Source of the DNA: Omphiscola glabra
Taxonomy: Eukaryota > Mollusca > Gastropoda > Lymnaeidae
Length of the DNA stretch: 64,000 nucleotides
NCBI GenBank assembly: GCA_964017045.1
Contig: OZ024807.1
Coordinates: 22,799,097 to 22,863,096, forward strand
Direction of reading: 5' to 3'
Positions 44,673 through 56,929 of the stretch are shown here, piece after piece; position 1 is the stretch's first letter; every line of letters starts with the position of its first letter. Made by a program: the position numbers and the translations under genes. The notes under the pieces were generated by a model. The model saw nothing but the letters and a program-made list of their open reading frames with translations, made no database searches and was not told the origin of the DNA.

Positions 44673-45463
44673 TTATGGCCAAAGCCCGGAATTTGCTAAA
44701 GTGGAAACGGGATGGCCAAATCTGGAAGTGGCCAATATCCTATTACCATGCCCGGTCAATTTCCGATTTTTTCTAGTTTTCGGGATGTGGCCAGCTAGTT
44801 TGCAAAATTGCATGGGTGGATCGGCCAAAGTCAGAAGAAAAAAGGTCATGAACAAGTTTGCATGTTTGTATACTGTAATGATAATCATATTATATTGATT
44901 ATTAATTATACTAAATTGCCAAAAAGTCAAATTAGTTTATTGCAGTAAATGACCAATCTCTATCATCACTTGCTACGGATGCCAATGTGAGCAGTTTCTC
45001 GTGCAGTATGGTAAATTCACTTGTGGAATACAGTTGTTTAAGAGCACCATGTTATATTCCTAGCTTGTAGAATGGGCCATCGACGTTCATGACAACTGCA
45101 AGGACGCTTCGTGGATCACCGCGACATTTGTCAACATCTGGTATACTGATGCGTGCATCATCTCCAACTTTCACTTGCGGGAATTTTGCATATGCATTTT
45201 TTAGCATCTTCGCACCTTGAGTTTGCAAACATGTAAGACAATGTCATTGCTACCACGTGCCATCCGCCATCACACCGAAACCGACAGCTGTGCCACACAT
45301 TGAATATTGGCCTGGGCATTCCCGCCAGTTCGGTAACTGGCCAGCTAAAGTAGCATATACACCGGCCATTTCCAGTACATCGGACATTGGCCAAACACCT
45401 CGGCCAAAGTGCTAAATGGCTGGCCGATTCGGGAACTGGTCGAACTTCGGGCTTTGGCCATAA
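44673..45463. mobile_element. Non-autonomous TIR DNA transposon, about 790 bp, in a TA repeat
   Basis: The left end TTATGGCCAAAGCCCGGAAT and the right end (reverse complement TTATGGCCAAAGCCCGAAGT) are inverted repeats. Imperfect inverted similarity continues inward with many GGCCAA words. Both ends abut TATATA sequence, so insertion into a TA-rich target is likely. It has no transposase frame, and I do not recognise the family. Confidence 0.75.
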
Positions 45464-45635
45464 TATATGTATATATATATATATATATATAAGTCTTCTT
45501 GTCTATAGATCCTTTCTTTGCATATTTTAAACTATTCAAATTGTTATCCAATTTCATCTTAGCTTTTACTGTTTAACGAACACACTAATGAAATCGTAAT
45601 CACCTTTAAAAGAAGCTCTAAACGATTGTCGAGGC

Positions 45636-45832
45636 CAGTGGTTCTCAACATTCCTAGTGCTGCGACCCATTGATTCAGTTCCTCATGTTGTGGCGAATGC
45701 AAACACACAATTATTTTCGTTGCTACTTTATAACTATAGAGTACATGTGTTTTCGGATGGTCTATGGCGACCCCTGGTAAAGGGTTGTTCGATCCCCAAA
45801 GCGAGTGGCGACACACAGGTTGAGAACCGCTG
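45636..45832. mobile_element. SPIN-like hAT MITE, 197 bp, with 8-bp target duplication
   Basis: The termini are CAGTGGTTCTCAAC and its inverse GTTGAGAACCGCTG. Internal words such as GTGCTGCGACCCA, TTCCTCATGTTGTGGCGA, ATTATTTTCGTTGCTACTT and GGCGACCCCTGGTAAAGGG match what I know of SPIN non-autonomous elements. The flanks are GTCGAGGC on the left and GTCTAGGC on the right, an 8-bp duplication with one change, as expected for hAT. Confidence 0.85.
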
Positions 45833-45899
45833 GTCTAGGCCATTATCGAATGACAACATCATCTAGTGAATAATCATCTAGCTAGCTGCTGAGTTATCG

Positions 45900-47930
45900 T
45901 TGAATACGAACTCTTATTAAACCCTTTTTGTATCTCCTGTTTACCGTGCATAGGGACACCATTAAAAAACTAAACAGTCGTCTGTAACGGCTAAATATGC
46001 ACCCTGATAAATCAATTTACCAGACATATCTGTGTTATGATAGTTTATATGGGACAACAGGTTCTGAACAACGATGGGCTCCAGTTAAAGCCCCCCCCCC
46101 ACGTTATGGGTCTACACCTTCTTAAGTGTACGATTTACACGAGTGTCACCATGTTGAAAAGACATGTTGACACATTTCGCACCGGGTAGAGATCAGAAAA
46201 AGACTTAGAACCGGGTTTGGATATAATGAAATAAAGTCATCACCCAACGACTCACAGGGCATCTGAGTCATAAACCGTCATCACATAAGAACAAGACAAA
46301 CCTTCGACATCCAGGAACCTACAGATTAAAACATACCTCTAATGTTTCAAAGAAAATGTCAATCATATTTTGTACTGCACATGTCATTATCCGGGATGTG
46401 TTATAGTGGACGATACAATTCGTATAAGACAACAAAGGGGGGGGGGGGGAGGGGAGTACCGTTCCCCGTGATCGGTTCTGTTTACACAGAGAATGTGTAG
46501 TGTGTTTTCCTGAGACACGCATGTTGAAACTGCTCCAGAACTTTCTATTTGCAATCTGTGAATATTATTTTATTACTTTATTGTTTTCAATAACAACATA
46601 AATGATTGCTCACTTGAAAATTAATTTTTACAGAGTTTCCTCTTTCTCAACGTTAAAACCCGAGAAGGTTTCTCATTTTGTTAAAAAAATAAAAACATCA
46701 AAATAATGTATTTTTGAAAATACAAAAATTTAAACAAATAATTTCTTGCTCGGATAAGTGTTAACATTTTCTGATCATTTATCACAATCGGTTGCACATA
46801 TAAAGAAAACAATATTTTGAAAAAAATAATTAAAAATGTTCTGTACATCCGCCCCTTCCTAACGAAACTATAAATCAATTATATATCTATATATATTTTC
46901 TTGTCTCTATCTATTGCCAACAAGTGTGATTTCATTTCTCCCAAAGCTGTATTTTAAATTTTGTGAAACAACATGATAATAAGGAAGACAATTAATTTGT
47001 TTTTGTTCGTTTGTTTTGCGCGTATTTTTTTCCGGTTTTTGCGTTACACATTTTGAAAAATAGTTTTTCTTAATACTATCACAAACACGGCTGTCTAGTA
47101 ATACAACTACTACCTGACACAGATAGTGTATGTTTTGGTTCTACAGAGTGTGCCTGTTGCAAAACATTGTCGTGGACAACAAATACCAATTAAGATAATC
47201 CCTTTCCTAGATAATGAGTATGATTATTTTAAGTGTAATTGTACGTCTCACGACGTTTACTTTTAAATGTATTATTTATTTGCTCTTTAACTTTTGAAAA
47301 TATCATATTTTTCGTTCTCTGAACAAGCCATTTAACGCGAATTATATAATTATATTTTTTTGTCATTTAGCAAGTTTTAATCAGTTAAGTGTTTTGAGTT
47401 AAATGATTTTATGTCAGTTTTGAAAATCTGTACAATAACAAGAATCTGATTATTTAAACTATTTTCTTCTAAAACAAAACATGAAAAATATAAAGTCACG
47501 TTACGTAAGAAGTTGATACAAACCAGAAAAAAGTTTTCAACTGTAAAATATTTATCAAGCGTTTTTGAATTGTTAGTTAAAGATACAACAACTAACAACA
47601 AAAATCCCTATTTTAAATTTAGTTTTTTTTTTTTTAGAAAGTCTTAAAATGAAAACTCTACGTAAACTAAGTATATGTTTGTAAACGCGGCCTACTTGGT
47701 GTAAAATTGTAGTAGTTATTTTATATGACAACTGAAACGTTATTTGAACAATGCATTTAAATAAATGTATCATTCAATGTTATAGAGTGACTATCATATT
47801 TATAGCAACATTAATTCACATGAAATTATTCATTTTTAAGTTATTGAAATAAACATATTATGTACTTGAGCTTAAACTATATGCTTATCTGTTTTAAACA
47901 GTAAACACATTATAAAGTCAGAATCTTTTA
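45900..47930. other. Upstream region of the plus-strand gene, no gene seen
   Basis: AT-rich sequence with a C run (about 46091-46101) and a G run (about 46437-46451). The promoter of the plus-strand gene should be here, but no clear element is visible. Confidence 0.5.
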
Positions 47931-47933
47931 TCA

Positions 47934-48009
47934 ATGACGACTGGCCTAAAGATGACAAGTTCAAATATATGTTTGATAACTGTATTGATGTGCGTCGAGA
48001 TACATTTTG
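47934..48009 (+). CDS. Exon 1, plus-strand gene: signal peptide
   Basis: It reads MTTGLKMTSSNICLITVLM followed by CVEIHF. It is the same length as the minus copy and ends at the same GC donor (G then GCAAGTAT). The start is either residue 1 or the conserved Met7 at 47952. The hydrophobic core fits a signal peptide. Confidence 0.75.
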
Positions 48010-49107
48010 GCAAGTATATTTTATATGAAATTATTAATGTCAGTTTTTTGGGTAAGCCGATTGTGAATAAAAAGATGAAATTGTTGCATTGTTAAAGTAC
48101 TGAAATAAACATATTATAGAACGATAGACAGATGTGTTGACTAATGAAAGATGATTGATGGATGGCTGGATGTACGGAAGTATATTTAGAAGGACTTATA
48201 AATAAATATGTTTAATTAGTTATGAATGTAAAAGTTGTAACTTTTAATGCACAGCACCATCTGAAATAACGTGCTCCGTACAAGAGGATACCAAGGTCAA
48301 TTTTTCATGTGAGGTTTATGGAGCAGCTGCCTCTAACTTAACGTGGAGCGTGTACACTCAAAGACACCTTCGAAAAGTTACATTTAACGAATGTGATACT
48401 GGAATGTGTCATTCCATCGTTCCGAAAATGGAAGACGTTTTTCTGTTCGCTACAGTCGCTTTAGATGACGATGGTCAGTTTATTAAACGGAGCACTGTGT
48501 ACGGCGAGGTCAAGTTTTCTAATCTTCAAAATCTTCTTGAAATGAAAGATTTAACTTGTGAATACAATGATCGGCAGGTGGTTGTGTGCAACTCATTTGA
48601 TGTGAATGGTAAGCATGTTTAAATGTATTCGTCTATTACTTTAATATTAGGTACTAGGACTTAAATGGGTTTCACTTTTTTATAGCTAAACCAGGTATTT
48701 GGAAAAAACAACTGTTTTTACTTAATATTATTTGTATAAAACATGTGGAGTAGGGGGATAGACGGTTGTATAAAACAAAAAGCAGTCACACCAGAAGCAA
48801 ATTACACGAGATTGTTTACACTCAAACACATTCGATTTAAATTGTTTAGAAAAGTTAATTTAACTATGTTTATTTCTTTAACAAAAATGTTTTTTAATAT
48901 GAAGGATATGTACATCAAATTAAAAAAAAAAAATCATGAACACACTGAAACCGCTGTTCCTCTCGATAAGAACACAAGGTTATCACTAGAAGCAGATAAA
49001 ACATAGGTACACGCCTTAATTCCAAAGAAAACTTTGTAAAAACCTTAATCTATCACAAAAGCTAAAAAAAAATTATATCGATTCTCCTGTAGAGAGTCGA
49101 TCCATTA

Positions 49108-49152
<45 letters not shown>

Positions 49153-52100
49153 TATTTATAGTTATGAGTCCTAGCCAATACGCCAACGTTCCTTTGATTT
49201 TATTAGTATAAAAACTTCAAAACTATTTATCAGTCTTTTAAAAAACACTTCACTGAAATTCGTATGGAAATGAATTTTTTTTTCTATAATTAAAAGCTAG
49301 ATTAATATGATCTCATTTCAAGATTGATATTTTAGCCCACAGCTTTTCAGGCATTATTCACGCTGGGTACAGCATACATGTCGATTTAAAAAAAAGAGAT
49401 ACAACTTTTTAAAGTTATCTTATTTAAAATGTATTTAAAAAGTCCAAAGTTATCTATTAAAAAAAATTAGGTTTTCTCTGCAAGAAACCAATGTAAATGA
49501 GGACACATTTCTGAGACAGCAGCACTGTCAATACATTCAGATCAATGTGCAACTTATTTGTTTTCAGATTCATTCCATTTAAATCATACCAAATTTTCAA
49601 ATTGACTCTTTCTTGTACAATATTTTTTAAAGAAAAATGTGTTGTGAAAACTTCAACACACATTTTGTCCTTTTCATGAAATACGTAAATACATTAATCA
49701 TTAATGTTTAATCCAATCTAATAACATTTGTCGAACATCTTAGAGATTTACAGAAAAATTGAATTTAAACAACTTTAAAACCCTGGTAAAAATCAAACGT
49801 TGAAGAATATTTTTTAAAATAAAAAAAAAATATATTAAATATGCTTCACAAATGTGACACACTTTCCGTGGAAAGTATAAAATGTTTTAAAAAAAACGTA
49901 AAATTGTTAGAAATTGGGTTTTAATGTATTTTTATTATATTTTCTAAAATGCAACTATTACGCAATATGAACATTCTACGCAGACCCTAATTCTGTTAAT
50001 ATAGCATACTAAAAATGCATCACATTCGGAAATGGCGTCGGTGGTCCGTCGAACGCAAGCATTTGATGCCCCCTTGCACGAATCCATTGGTGGGACTTAT
50101 ATCTGGAACATTTTGTCAATCTTTCCACAGCCAATTGATGCGTAAGAAAATAAAAGTAGGTACACCATAGGATTGCAATTCATATTGAATATGGAAACAT
50201 GCTTACAGGAGTTGACGACACAAATTTCAGCACCATTGTTGTTACATATCGCGACATTGAATCGTTGTAAATTCAGCCAAGAGATTTCTTTTAAATCTAT
50301 GTGTACAGATGCTGTTAATTCGGCCGTAGCGATTTCATGCTTGTGTTAGTATGATTTAGTGACAGGGTAAGTGATTAGAAGCATGAAATGTAGCTGGATA
50401 AGTAAGTGTTCGCTTCATGCAGAGTTTCCTTTATTTAAGTACTAGTGTTTTAAAACATTATTCTCCTTAGCCAGGAGGTTGAGTTATATGTGTACCCATG
50501 GAAGCAAATGCTAGATAAGAGTTGTAATCTCACATTTTTTCACGACCGTTTTTTTTTTCTACTTCTGATGTTGCATTTGTAAAAATAGTTTAAGGTCACA
50601 GATGGCTCACGCAAAGATTTTTGTTATGTAGGTGACGTGTTTTGCTGCACGCTTTCACCGCTTTCCCCGTGCATTACCTCTTACAGTAAACATACTCGAG
50701 TCCGTTTTCCTTTGAGCTAGAGAAATAATAGTCTCCCAATAACCTTGTTAACAACAAGTTTAATATATCCTGATTATATCGGATATTGTCAAATAATCTG
50801 TAGTATGCTGGAAGCAGTAACAATGCGTATTCTATTTATGGAATAATCTAACAGACGTAGACTATAAAAAGGCCAAATATTGAACGAAAAGCAGGCACAT
50901 CCTTGATCACGAGACTGGGAGAGTGTGTTATTATCGTACTACTAGACAGTGCTTTGTTGTTTGTAGATTTACTTTTTCTTATTTGACAACATGTGTACAC
51001 ACTTATTTTATTAACATAGTACCGGTACCAGCCAATCTGTAATTCAAACGTTTTAATCATAATCGTACAATCTTGATTTTGTAATTTATTGTAATTTACA
51101 CATTAAAAACGTATTAATTGTAATTTGCCCTGGTTTGAGTATCGCATTATATGTATTATTTTATTTAAAACTTTGGTACCGTCTTTTGTTATGGACTTTT
51201 TTGGAACGAGCCATAGACTTATATAAGAGATAAAAGTATCCACATTAATAATAGTCCGTATACTGTAAAGCTACTTTACAGTCAGGGATAACTCCAAATT
51301 CTTACTGGATGTATTACACCCAGCAGGCCAGTATAGAACATGCCATTTTTATTTTTATTTTTTTAATTGCTAGTCTGATGTCCCACTGTTGTAATTTTGG
51401 AAGGGAAGTCAGAAATATGGTAAAGATCGAAGCTGATGTAACAAGAAGAGAAATGTGCGTATGTCTGCTCAGACTGAATTGGCTAGGAAACTTTGTTTTG
51501 CAAATGTGGATTTGCAAATGTTATAAATGATTTTAATGTGTCTAGTCAATAAATCATGTGCAATATTTCTTAATGAATTTTTGGCCCTGATAAAAATTTA
51601 GGAAACAAAGAATTTCTTGTGTTTGGCAAGTGAGGTTTGCGTTTGAAAAGTTTGTTGCAAAAATCACACTAGAAGAATGGATTACTGATGTGTGAGTCAG
51701 GTAATGTGGACAGAGTGAAGTATTGTGTGTTTTTGTAGATATGTGTGCGTTGTAAACGCTTAGCTCAAGTGTTTCGCAGAAACAATTGACCTGGTATTCA
51801 ATTTTCTTGTGTTTGGCAATGCAGGATGTTGTTTTAAAAGGTTTAAGTCAAATATCACGATTGAAGGCTGTAACAGTAGACAACATTTTGTTTCGAAGAG
51901 AAAGATGGCTGAGGGCGGATTAGTCTGTTTTATCGGTATCGATGTAGTGTTTCATAGTAACCATTTAGAAATAATTCGGACGATATCAATTATAATGTAT
52001 ATATGTCTGTTGATTTAAATATTTAATTGTTGCCTGCTCACATCAAATTCTGCGAATCATTACCGTAATACCGTCATACCTTTGGGCAATATACTTACCC

Positions 52101-54407
52101 AAAGATAATAGGTTTTCCAGAACTCTTTTGCTGACAGCTTATGCCAAGCAAGAAGCATCTACCTTTTCTCTAACAAAAGTATATTGTGGTTTTACTAAAC
52201 TAAACCATCTGGTTAAGAGGATCTGGTAACGGGCTCATCTATCCTTTTACGAAACATCTTTTGATTAATCAACCATCACTGCCGAGTAGAGTATGAGATA
52301 ATCAAACTAGAGCATCTTTTTTTTTAGAACCTTTGCTATGTTTAGAACTAGGTTGCAGTTACAAAGAAAACTCACTGACAGTTTCAAGCAACTCTTCAAA
52401 AATTTCTTGATCTAACGATTCTTCTGATATATTGCCGCCACCGAAGGCCGCACAGCCTTTTAAAATAACTATTGTAAACGTTTCAGTGAATACTTAACGA
52501 ACTAGATGTAAAGTCTTCTTAAATTAGAAATGTACCATGATTCCTATTTTCCAGATCTTTTTTGTTTTGTTTTGAGTATTATTTAAATTTGCTACAGATT
52601 TTGTCTTTTCAGGATCCACCTATAGTTTAGGATGAATGACTATGTCAAACTGAGTTTTGACACATTGTTTAGTTTTCTTGTGATTGATTGACCCATTTAA
52701 ATACAAGAAAAAAAAACAACAAAAAAACAAACCATAGAAGCCTGAATTCAATGACGTGTCATACCTTTTCCGAAAATATCAAACGATTTAAAATGACTAA
52801 TATTTCAACAACAAAAATGTATATTTAATTCTCTTTTTAAAAAAAAAAAACTAAAATAAATAATTAACTACATAATCATAATTGAACACAAGCCTGTGAT
52901 ATCATATTTGAAACACTAACTTATATGCTGTTATAAATGAAATAACAAAGGAAACTTTTTTTTTTTTTCTGATAAAACTATAGCAAAACCTAGACCAATA
53001 GAATGGGTGAAAATTGACCTTGCTGATAATGACACATTTATGACACTTTATGCGAAATTCCCTTTTCTTCATCCATCCACGATTTGCACAGTTACGATAA
53101 ATGTAAGTTCTTGTAAATGTTTTGTAATATTATATTGTATCTCACTTTAATTCAAAGTCAATTTAACTTACCGTTTCTTTTATTCGTAAAATTGTAAGAT
53201 TATGCAGAGGCGTCACATGGGTTTGTGTCACCCGCTAAGCTCGTGGTGTCACCCCTAAACACCCATTGTATTTAAGAAGCTCCAGACCTGATCTCAGGCA
53301 CCGTTTAATTCCTAATTATATCATACCTAATAGCCATTTGAGAAAAAAAACATATTTTAAAATATTTTTTTAAAAAGTATCTTACAAGTTAAAATGATAC
53401 TTTTCTTATCTTAAAAGTTGCAAACATTTGTCCATCGTCCACATTGCAATTATCAACTGTTAATTGAAAAATCAAGAACACACTAGAATGTTTCATTTTT
53501 GATCGCAAATATTTTTATACTAACTAAAACACATTGCTTTGCTCAAGTTTGAAATTGGCCAAAACTTTAAAAATTACATATCAGCATACATTTGAGTTTA
53601 AGGATCTTTAAAACACAATTCTGTAAAGTAATCATTACAATTTATTTTGTTCCACTTTAAAAGGCAACTTTTATAAAAAATAACTCCAAACATTGAATTA
53701 GGGGCCCATTAGTTCATATTCCACAAACTGCACTGCCTACCATTGGAAGCTTGCAATTAAGGTTTGATTACAGACATTCTACATTTTAAGATTTAAAAAA
53801 AAAAAAAGGTAAAAAAAAAGAGATTTTGATCAACATTTTATAGAATTATATATGCCATGAGGAATGGCCATTTGAAATGTATTGGGCGTGTTTCTAGGAA
53901 CTCCCTTTCAGTAATTAACATAGCAATTCTTGTGTAGACAAATTTTTTGATATGGCGAATCGGTCGGAGCATTTTAAGCATTGAAACATTTTGCTTCTCC
54001 ATAAAAACTGTTTTGATTTAGAATGTTTGAGAGTGACACACTGTATACTGCAAACCCACCACAACCTAGTGAAGCTACTGGCAGTTTGTATAAACTTAAA
54101 TTATTTTTTAACTTTTTTTTTGCATTGATTTTGCATAGCTCTCAAGTTGGTCAATTATTGTTGATAAGATGTATGAGATTGCATAAGGATATCAATTTTT
54201 CTATTCCTGTTTTCAAGTCTCAAAAGATACATTTTATCAATATCTTCATATTCAACCGAAATGAAACGATTTCATTAAATTTAATATTTTAAAAGCATAA
54301 AGACCCTTGACAACATTGCACATTTCTGAATAGCGATAGGAAATCTTGAGAAAAACAATGTCTTTCATATTCTTATTTGTTAAATTTGAATATATATATA
54401 TAAAAAC

Positions 54408-54473
<66 letters not shown>

Positions 54474-56846
54474 TATATATATATATTTATATATATATAA
54501 TATGTATTAATACGTATTTTTATTTTCAATTTTTCAGAAAACAGAATTGTTTAGATCTTTTAATACAGATTCAAGACAAGTAGTTATTAGTGCTTACTCT
54601 AATTACGGTCATAGTCATGGCACTATTGATACCATTGTTTTAGATGCTTATTCAAAAGACGTGCATTTATCTTTTTATCTTCAACGACTGGGTCCCGGAC
54701 TGCACAATGTTCAGTTTATAAACGTGTTTAGAGAAAGAGATGACAATTATAAAATATTGAGCAGTAGCGATGTTATACAAATAAACATAACTGGTAAGAG
54801 ATTTACAATTATTCTTTTGTATTTAGAATAAAGTTCTCTTTCTGAAACTTCTTTTACGTGTATGAGGAATATTAAAAACGAGAAAAGTTTTAGCTTTATT
54901 TAATCATGTAATATAAGTGTGATTTCTTCTGTAATTCAAACCGCATTTTATCTACATCTATCCATCTCTTCGGTGCTACAGCCTGTGTCGGCTTTTGCCT
55001 GCCTCACAAGTTCCTTCCACTCTGACCTAAATAATGCTTTTCTTTTCCATGCTTGGATTCCAGGTTGCCGTAGATCTTTTTTCCACATCATCCATCCATC
55101 TAAGCCTAGGTCTGCTTTTAAGTCATTTCCCTCTTGGTTTTTGGTACTGCTCTCTTCTTATTTATCTGCAATTGTGCATGTTTATAGTTGTCCCGTACAG
55201 TGTAGACGGTCCTTTTTTTAGTTCTGCTACTAAAGTGGAATCATGCTATATCTAAGTCATATATTTCACAAAGTTTTAGCCAATTATTTAACAATTTATA
55301 TATTATTTTAAATTGGTTTATATGAAATAATGTAATGAATTATGTTTGTGTGTTTTTACAGAAAAAAATACAATGTATACGTATGATCCCATCTGTAACT
55401 TCCCAAAAGTTAGAGAAGAAATGGTTAACGTAGTGTGTTTTTCAAATATTTTGTCAACTGTCTGGTATTGCGCGTTTGTGGTATACAGTAATGTAAGTCT
55501 ACACATTTATATTTCCCTTTAATAAAACCTACTTTTAACAGAAGTTATTATCTGTGCAAAATAATTTATCAAGGTATTTAAAATATAGTGTAATAGAAAA
55601 TGTTCGCCTAAATGTGGCATATGCATTTAGTTTCTAATTAAGTAAACCTTTGTTGATGTTATTTTTTTTTCTTAGGGAACCTCATTCCCCACGCGATACA
55701 GCAAAATTCCTCGGAAGAAGTTCTCAAATTTTTTTGAAGAACCAATGGCTTTGACGGAATGTTCTTTAACATTACAAGCATTAGTTCTCGGACCCGGGTA
55801 CCACGAATTTGGAGTTACTATATTTGACTTGATGCACAGAGCTGCACCCATATTCTCCAGTAAACTAACGTCACCATTTGTTCCTCGTAAGTGTTGATAC
55901 TTTACCTGAACCTCCGCAATCTGAAATAAAAGAAATGTTTAAAAATTGAATATACAATATATTTCCGGAAATGGGTTAATACATGCATGACATGTTCAAA
56001 TTGTATTATTTACCGCTAAATTGATACGTCGTTTTTGATTAAATTGAGACACAAATACAAAATGCAATTTAACATGAAACAAGATATAATTAAATATTGT
56101 TGTAAATATGTTGTTAAAAATAAAAATTAAAAATAAGTATAAACATTTCAAAACACGAATCAATGATTTTTCATATCAACTTTTAAAGGAAAGAACAATA
56201 TAAGTTTAAATGCCGTATTTAAGAATGTTTGCATTTCTTTTTTCACTAGACGTAAACCCCAATTAAAGACTACATTTCAAAATTTAAGAAAATGTATAAG
56301 TGTTGCAAATAGAGGATACTCTGCTAAATTGTTTGCAAGTTCAAAAACACATTTACAAATGATTACTGTAAAACAGAAACTCATCATCTGCCTTTCCGGC
56401 TTTTACTCATGGATGTTTGACATAGTTTTTGTAAACCATATTGTATATTCTAAAATAAACGACCTCTTATTATATTTACTTAATACATCTAAACATGAGA
56501 AACTTTAAATTAACATTTTATTTTCCTAATACCCCTCAAGGTATGAATGATGATTAAATTTTTCCGATTATAAATTAAGCTTCTTCAATGTGTACAAGCC
56601 ATCTTTTTCTTTCATAAGTAATGCAATTACTGTAGAATTTGCACGGAGTATTGGGTGAAGAAATTTAAAGACGCATGGCATCATTCAGGTTTATTATTAT
56701 TTCATTTAGGTTTGAACAACATAGCAACAATGGTCTTTTTTCCTGGTTGCACCTACTATGAGGTCAATGACACGACTGTCCATGTAAAATGTCATTATAA
56801 TACATCATGTGATATTGATGGCTTCGAATATGAGATCATGACAAAT
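47934..56846 (+). CDS. Paralogous Ig-like surface protein gene, exons 1-7 (partial or truncated)
   Basis: The exons are 47934-48009, 48255-48608, 52984-53102, 54538-54793, 55362-55492, 55676-55886 and 56710-56846. They total 1284 bases, 428 codons, and all junction phases match the minus-strand gene. The parts are a signal peptide, an N-terminal Ig-like domain, modules 1 and 2, and the first half of module 3. I found no match to exons 8-13 between 56850 and 64000, where a LINE and a Helitron now lie. If intron 7 is retained, the frame stops at 56924. The gene is therefore a truncated copy, or has unrelated or more distant 3' exons. A truncated product would be secreted. Confidence 0.65.
48255..48608 (+). 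CDS. Exon 2, plus-strand gene: N-terminal Ig-like domain
   Basis: This is a 354-base phase 1-1 exon (acceptor TTTAATGCACAG, donor GTAAGC). It contains VNFSCEVYGA, SNLTWSV, CDTGMC, IKRSTVYGEV and DLTCEYNDRQVVVC. All six cysteines of the minus copy are conserved. Confidence 0.85.
48620..52980. other. Intron 2 of the plus-strand gene, no gene seen
   Basis: It contains a TA microsatellite at about 49111-49147, an internal duplication (51600-51670 resembles 51795-51865) and the block 52200-52450 shared with the left edge of the window. Open frames here are not supported by splice sites. Confidence 0.6.
52984..53102 (+). CDS. Exon 3, plus-strand gene: module 1, first half
   Basis: This is a 119-base phase 1-0 exon after a long T tract and acceptor AAACTATAG, with donor GTAAGT. 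It encodes KPRPIEWVKIDLADNDTF, then HPSTICTVTIN. It is the source form of the broken exon at 640-776. Confidence 0.75.
54396..54505 (+). repeat. TA microsatellite upstream of exon 4
   Basis: Interrupted TA repeats end about 35 bases before the exon 4 acceptor. The minus gene has a TA array in a similar place before exon 8. Confidence 0.9.
54538..54793 (+). CDS. Exon 4, plus-strand gene: module 1, second half
   Basis: This is a 256-base phase 0-1 exon (acceptor AATTTTTCAG, donor GTAAGA). It contains LSFYLQRLGPGLHNVQFINV, the module signature, and ends SSSDVIQINIT. It is two codons longer than the minus copy and largely different outside the signature. Confidence 0.85.
54945..55180 (-). mobile_element. 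LINE 3' coding relic in intron 4
   Basis: The minus strand reads, with one frameshift, RPRLRWMDDVEK then KDLRQPGIQAWKRKALFRSE, followed by WKELVRQAKAD. This is the C-terminal pattern common to many RTE/CR1-type LINE proteins (RWxDDVxxDL ... W ... A ... R ... W). Only the tail is present. It is a different family from the element at 13845. Confidence 0.6.
55362..55492 (+). CDS. Exon 5, plus-strand gene: module 2, first half
   Basis: This is a 131-base phase 1-0 exon (acceptor GTGTTTTTACAG, donor GTAAGT). It encodes KNTMYTYDPICNFPKV, VVCFSN and VVYSN. The cysteines in ICNFP and VVC match the minus copy. Confidence 0.85.
55676..55886 (+). CDS. Exon 6, plus-strand gene: module 2, second half
   Basis: This is a 211-base phase 0-1 exon (acceptor TTTTTTTTTCTTAG, donor GTAAGT). 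It contains NFFEEPMALTECSLTL, LVLGPGYHEFGVTIF and SSKLTSPFVP, collinear with the minus exon 6. Confidence 0.87.
56710..56846 (+). CDS. Exon 7, plus-strand gene: module 3, first half
   Basis: This is a 137-base phase 1-0 exon (acceptor ATTTCATTTAG, donor GTAAGT). It encodes LNNIATMVFFPGCTYYEV, TVHVKCHYNTS and YEIMTN. It is the last exon I can place for this gene. Read-through past the donor ends at a stop at 56922-56924. Confidence 0.83.
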
Positions 56847-56929
56847 GTAAGTAAATGGCATCAAGTAACATTGGATGAGAATTGCTCCCAATTTTGTATA
56901 CAGTTTAATCAAACCTTTTATTAATTTTA

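Noticed and set aside
44549..45394. Several open frames around 44.5-45.4 kb
   Set aside because: They fall within the TIR element, are on both strands and show no transposase motifs.
48743..49006. 87-codon open frame after exon 2 of the plus gene
   Set aside because: It has no acceptor or donor in the right phase, no match in the minus gene and AT-rich composition. It is read as intron.
54023..54292. Open frame just upstream of exon 4 in the plus gene
   Set aside because: It does not join in phase and lacks a counterpart in the minus gene. It is intron sequence.
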